A stretch of 6,370 nucleotides of DNA, taken from assembly GCA_043718245.1 (NCBI GenBank), contig JAYSWB010000016.1, forward strand, positions 1 through 6,370. The letters run 5' to 3'. The DNA is from JBAXAB01 sp043718245 (GTDB lineage Bacteria; Patescibacteriota; Minisyncoccia; Phycocordibacterales; CAIZLB01). Below the pieces are notes generated by a model that ran no database searches, was not told where the DNA came from, and saw nothing but the letters and a program-made list of their open reading frames with translations. Below are positions 6,270 to 6,370 of the stretch, piece by piece (position 1 is the first letter of the stretch; every line of letters starts with the position of its first letter). The position numbers and the translations under genes were made by a program.

Positions 6270-6370
6270 GTACTTGTATCCGTCCACAACCTCTGGCACT
6301 CCACCCCTGTTAATTGATTACAAATATACCTCAAAGGAGAGATCAGTCCAAGTGTCCAATGAGGTCTTCT
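6266..6370 (-). CDS. C-terminal end of a putative DDE/rve-type transposase (5' end outside window)
   Basis: The minus-strand frame is open from the window edge for 34 codons and ends at TGA 6268-6266. It reads RRPHWTLGLISPLRYI, then CNQLTGVECQRLWTDTST. The pattern RPHxxLGxxxPxxY is the hallmark found shortly after the catalytic glutamate of rve-core transposases and integrases (IS3, IS481 and relatives), where it appears as RPHxSLGxxTPxEY near the C-terminus. The tail of about 20 residues after this motif fits the end of such a protein. The catalytic DDE residues would lie outside the window, so whether the element is intact is unknown. The match rests on one short motif; a different protein's tail or chance is possible. 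Confidence 0.6.
   Translation of the reverse strand, partial: RRPHWTLGLISPLRYICNQLTGVECQRLWTDTST

Noticed and set aside
6333..6370. AAAGGAG on the plus strand at 6333-6339 followed by GTG 6352 and ATG 6359, a possible gene start leaving the window on the right.
   Set aside because: Spacing is long (12 and 19 nt), only a few codons are visible, other genes here do not use Shine-Dalgarno sites, and the opposite strand gives a better explanation as a transposase C-terminus.
1..6370. Recoded TGA (glycine code), CRISPR arrays, tRNA or rRNA genes.
   Set aside because: TGA ends dnaB at the expected length; no regularly spaced repeats, cloverleaf or rRNA-like sequence was seen on either strand.

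Overview
The window looks like a compact stretch of chromosome from a bacterium of the Candidate Phyla Radiation (Patescibacteria), most likely Parcubacteria-like. This is an inference from protein flavour, AT-rich DNA, very short gaps between genes, and the near absence of Shine-Dalgarno sequences. TGA is used as a stop (dnaB and the partial transposase), so the genetic code is standard rather than the TGA=Gly code of Gracilibacteria/SR1. No phylogenetic placement could be run.

Layout from left to right. A leftward block runs cysS (4112 to 2721), a small five-helix membrane protein (2711 to 2136), dnaB replicative helicase (2050 to 611) and recR (548, running off the left edge about 20 residues before its expected end). 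A divergent control region at about 4113-4170 carries two opposing, overlapping promoters. From it a rightward block runs: an S41 (CtpA-like) secreted protease (4171-5412), then rplI for ribosomal protein bL9 (5431-5874). A 50-nt perfect inverted repeat (5881-5930) acts as a shared two-way terminator between rplI and the convergent rpmA gene (bL27, 6206 to 5934). At the right edge, a frame ending at 6266 on the minus strand encodes what looks like the C-terminus of a DDE/rve-type transposase. It is not a full element within the window.

Functionally this is mostly housekeeping: replication (DnaB), recombinational repair (RecR), translation (CysRS, bL9, bL27), envelope proteolysis (CtpA-like) and one uncharacterised membrane protein. 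I see no new multi-gene system. The points worth a second look are regulatory and structural. Several genes have a -10 box so close to the start codon that the mRNA would be leaderless or nearly so. The cysS and protease promoters interlock. Two back-to-back hairpins sit at the dnaB/recR junction, one containing the dnaB stop. The likely rpmA promoter overlaps the stop codon of the transposase remnant, so the ribosomal gene may be driven from a mobile-element end.
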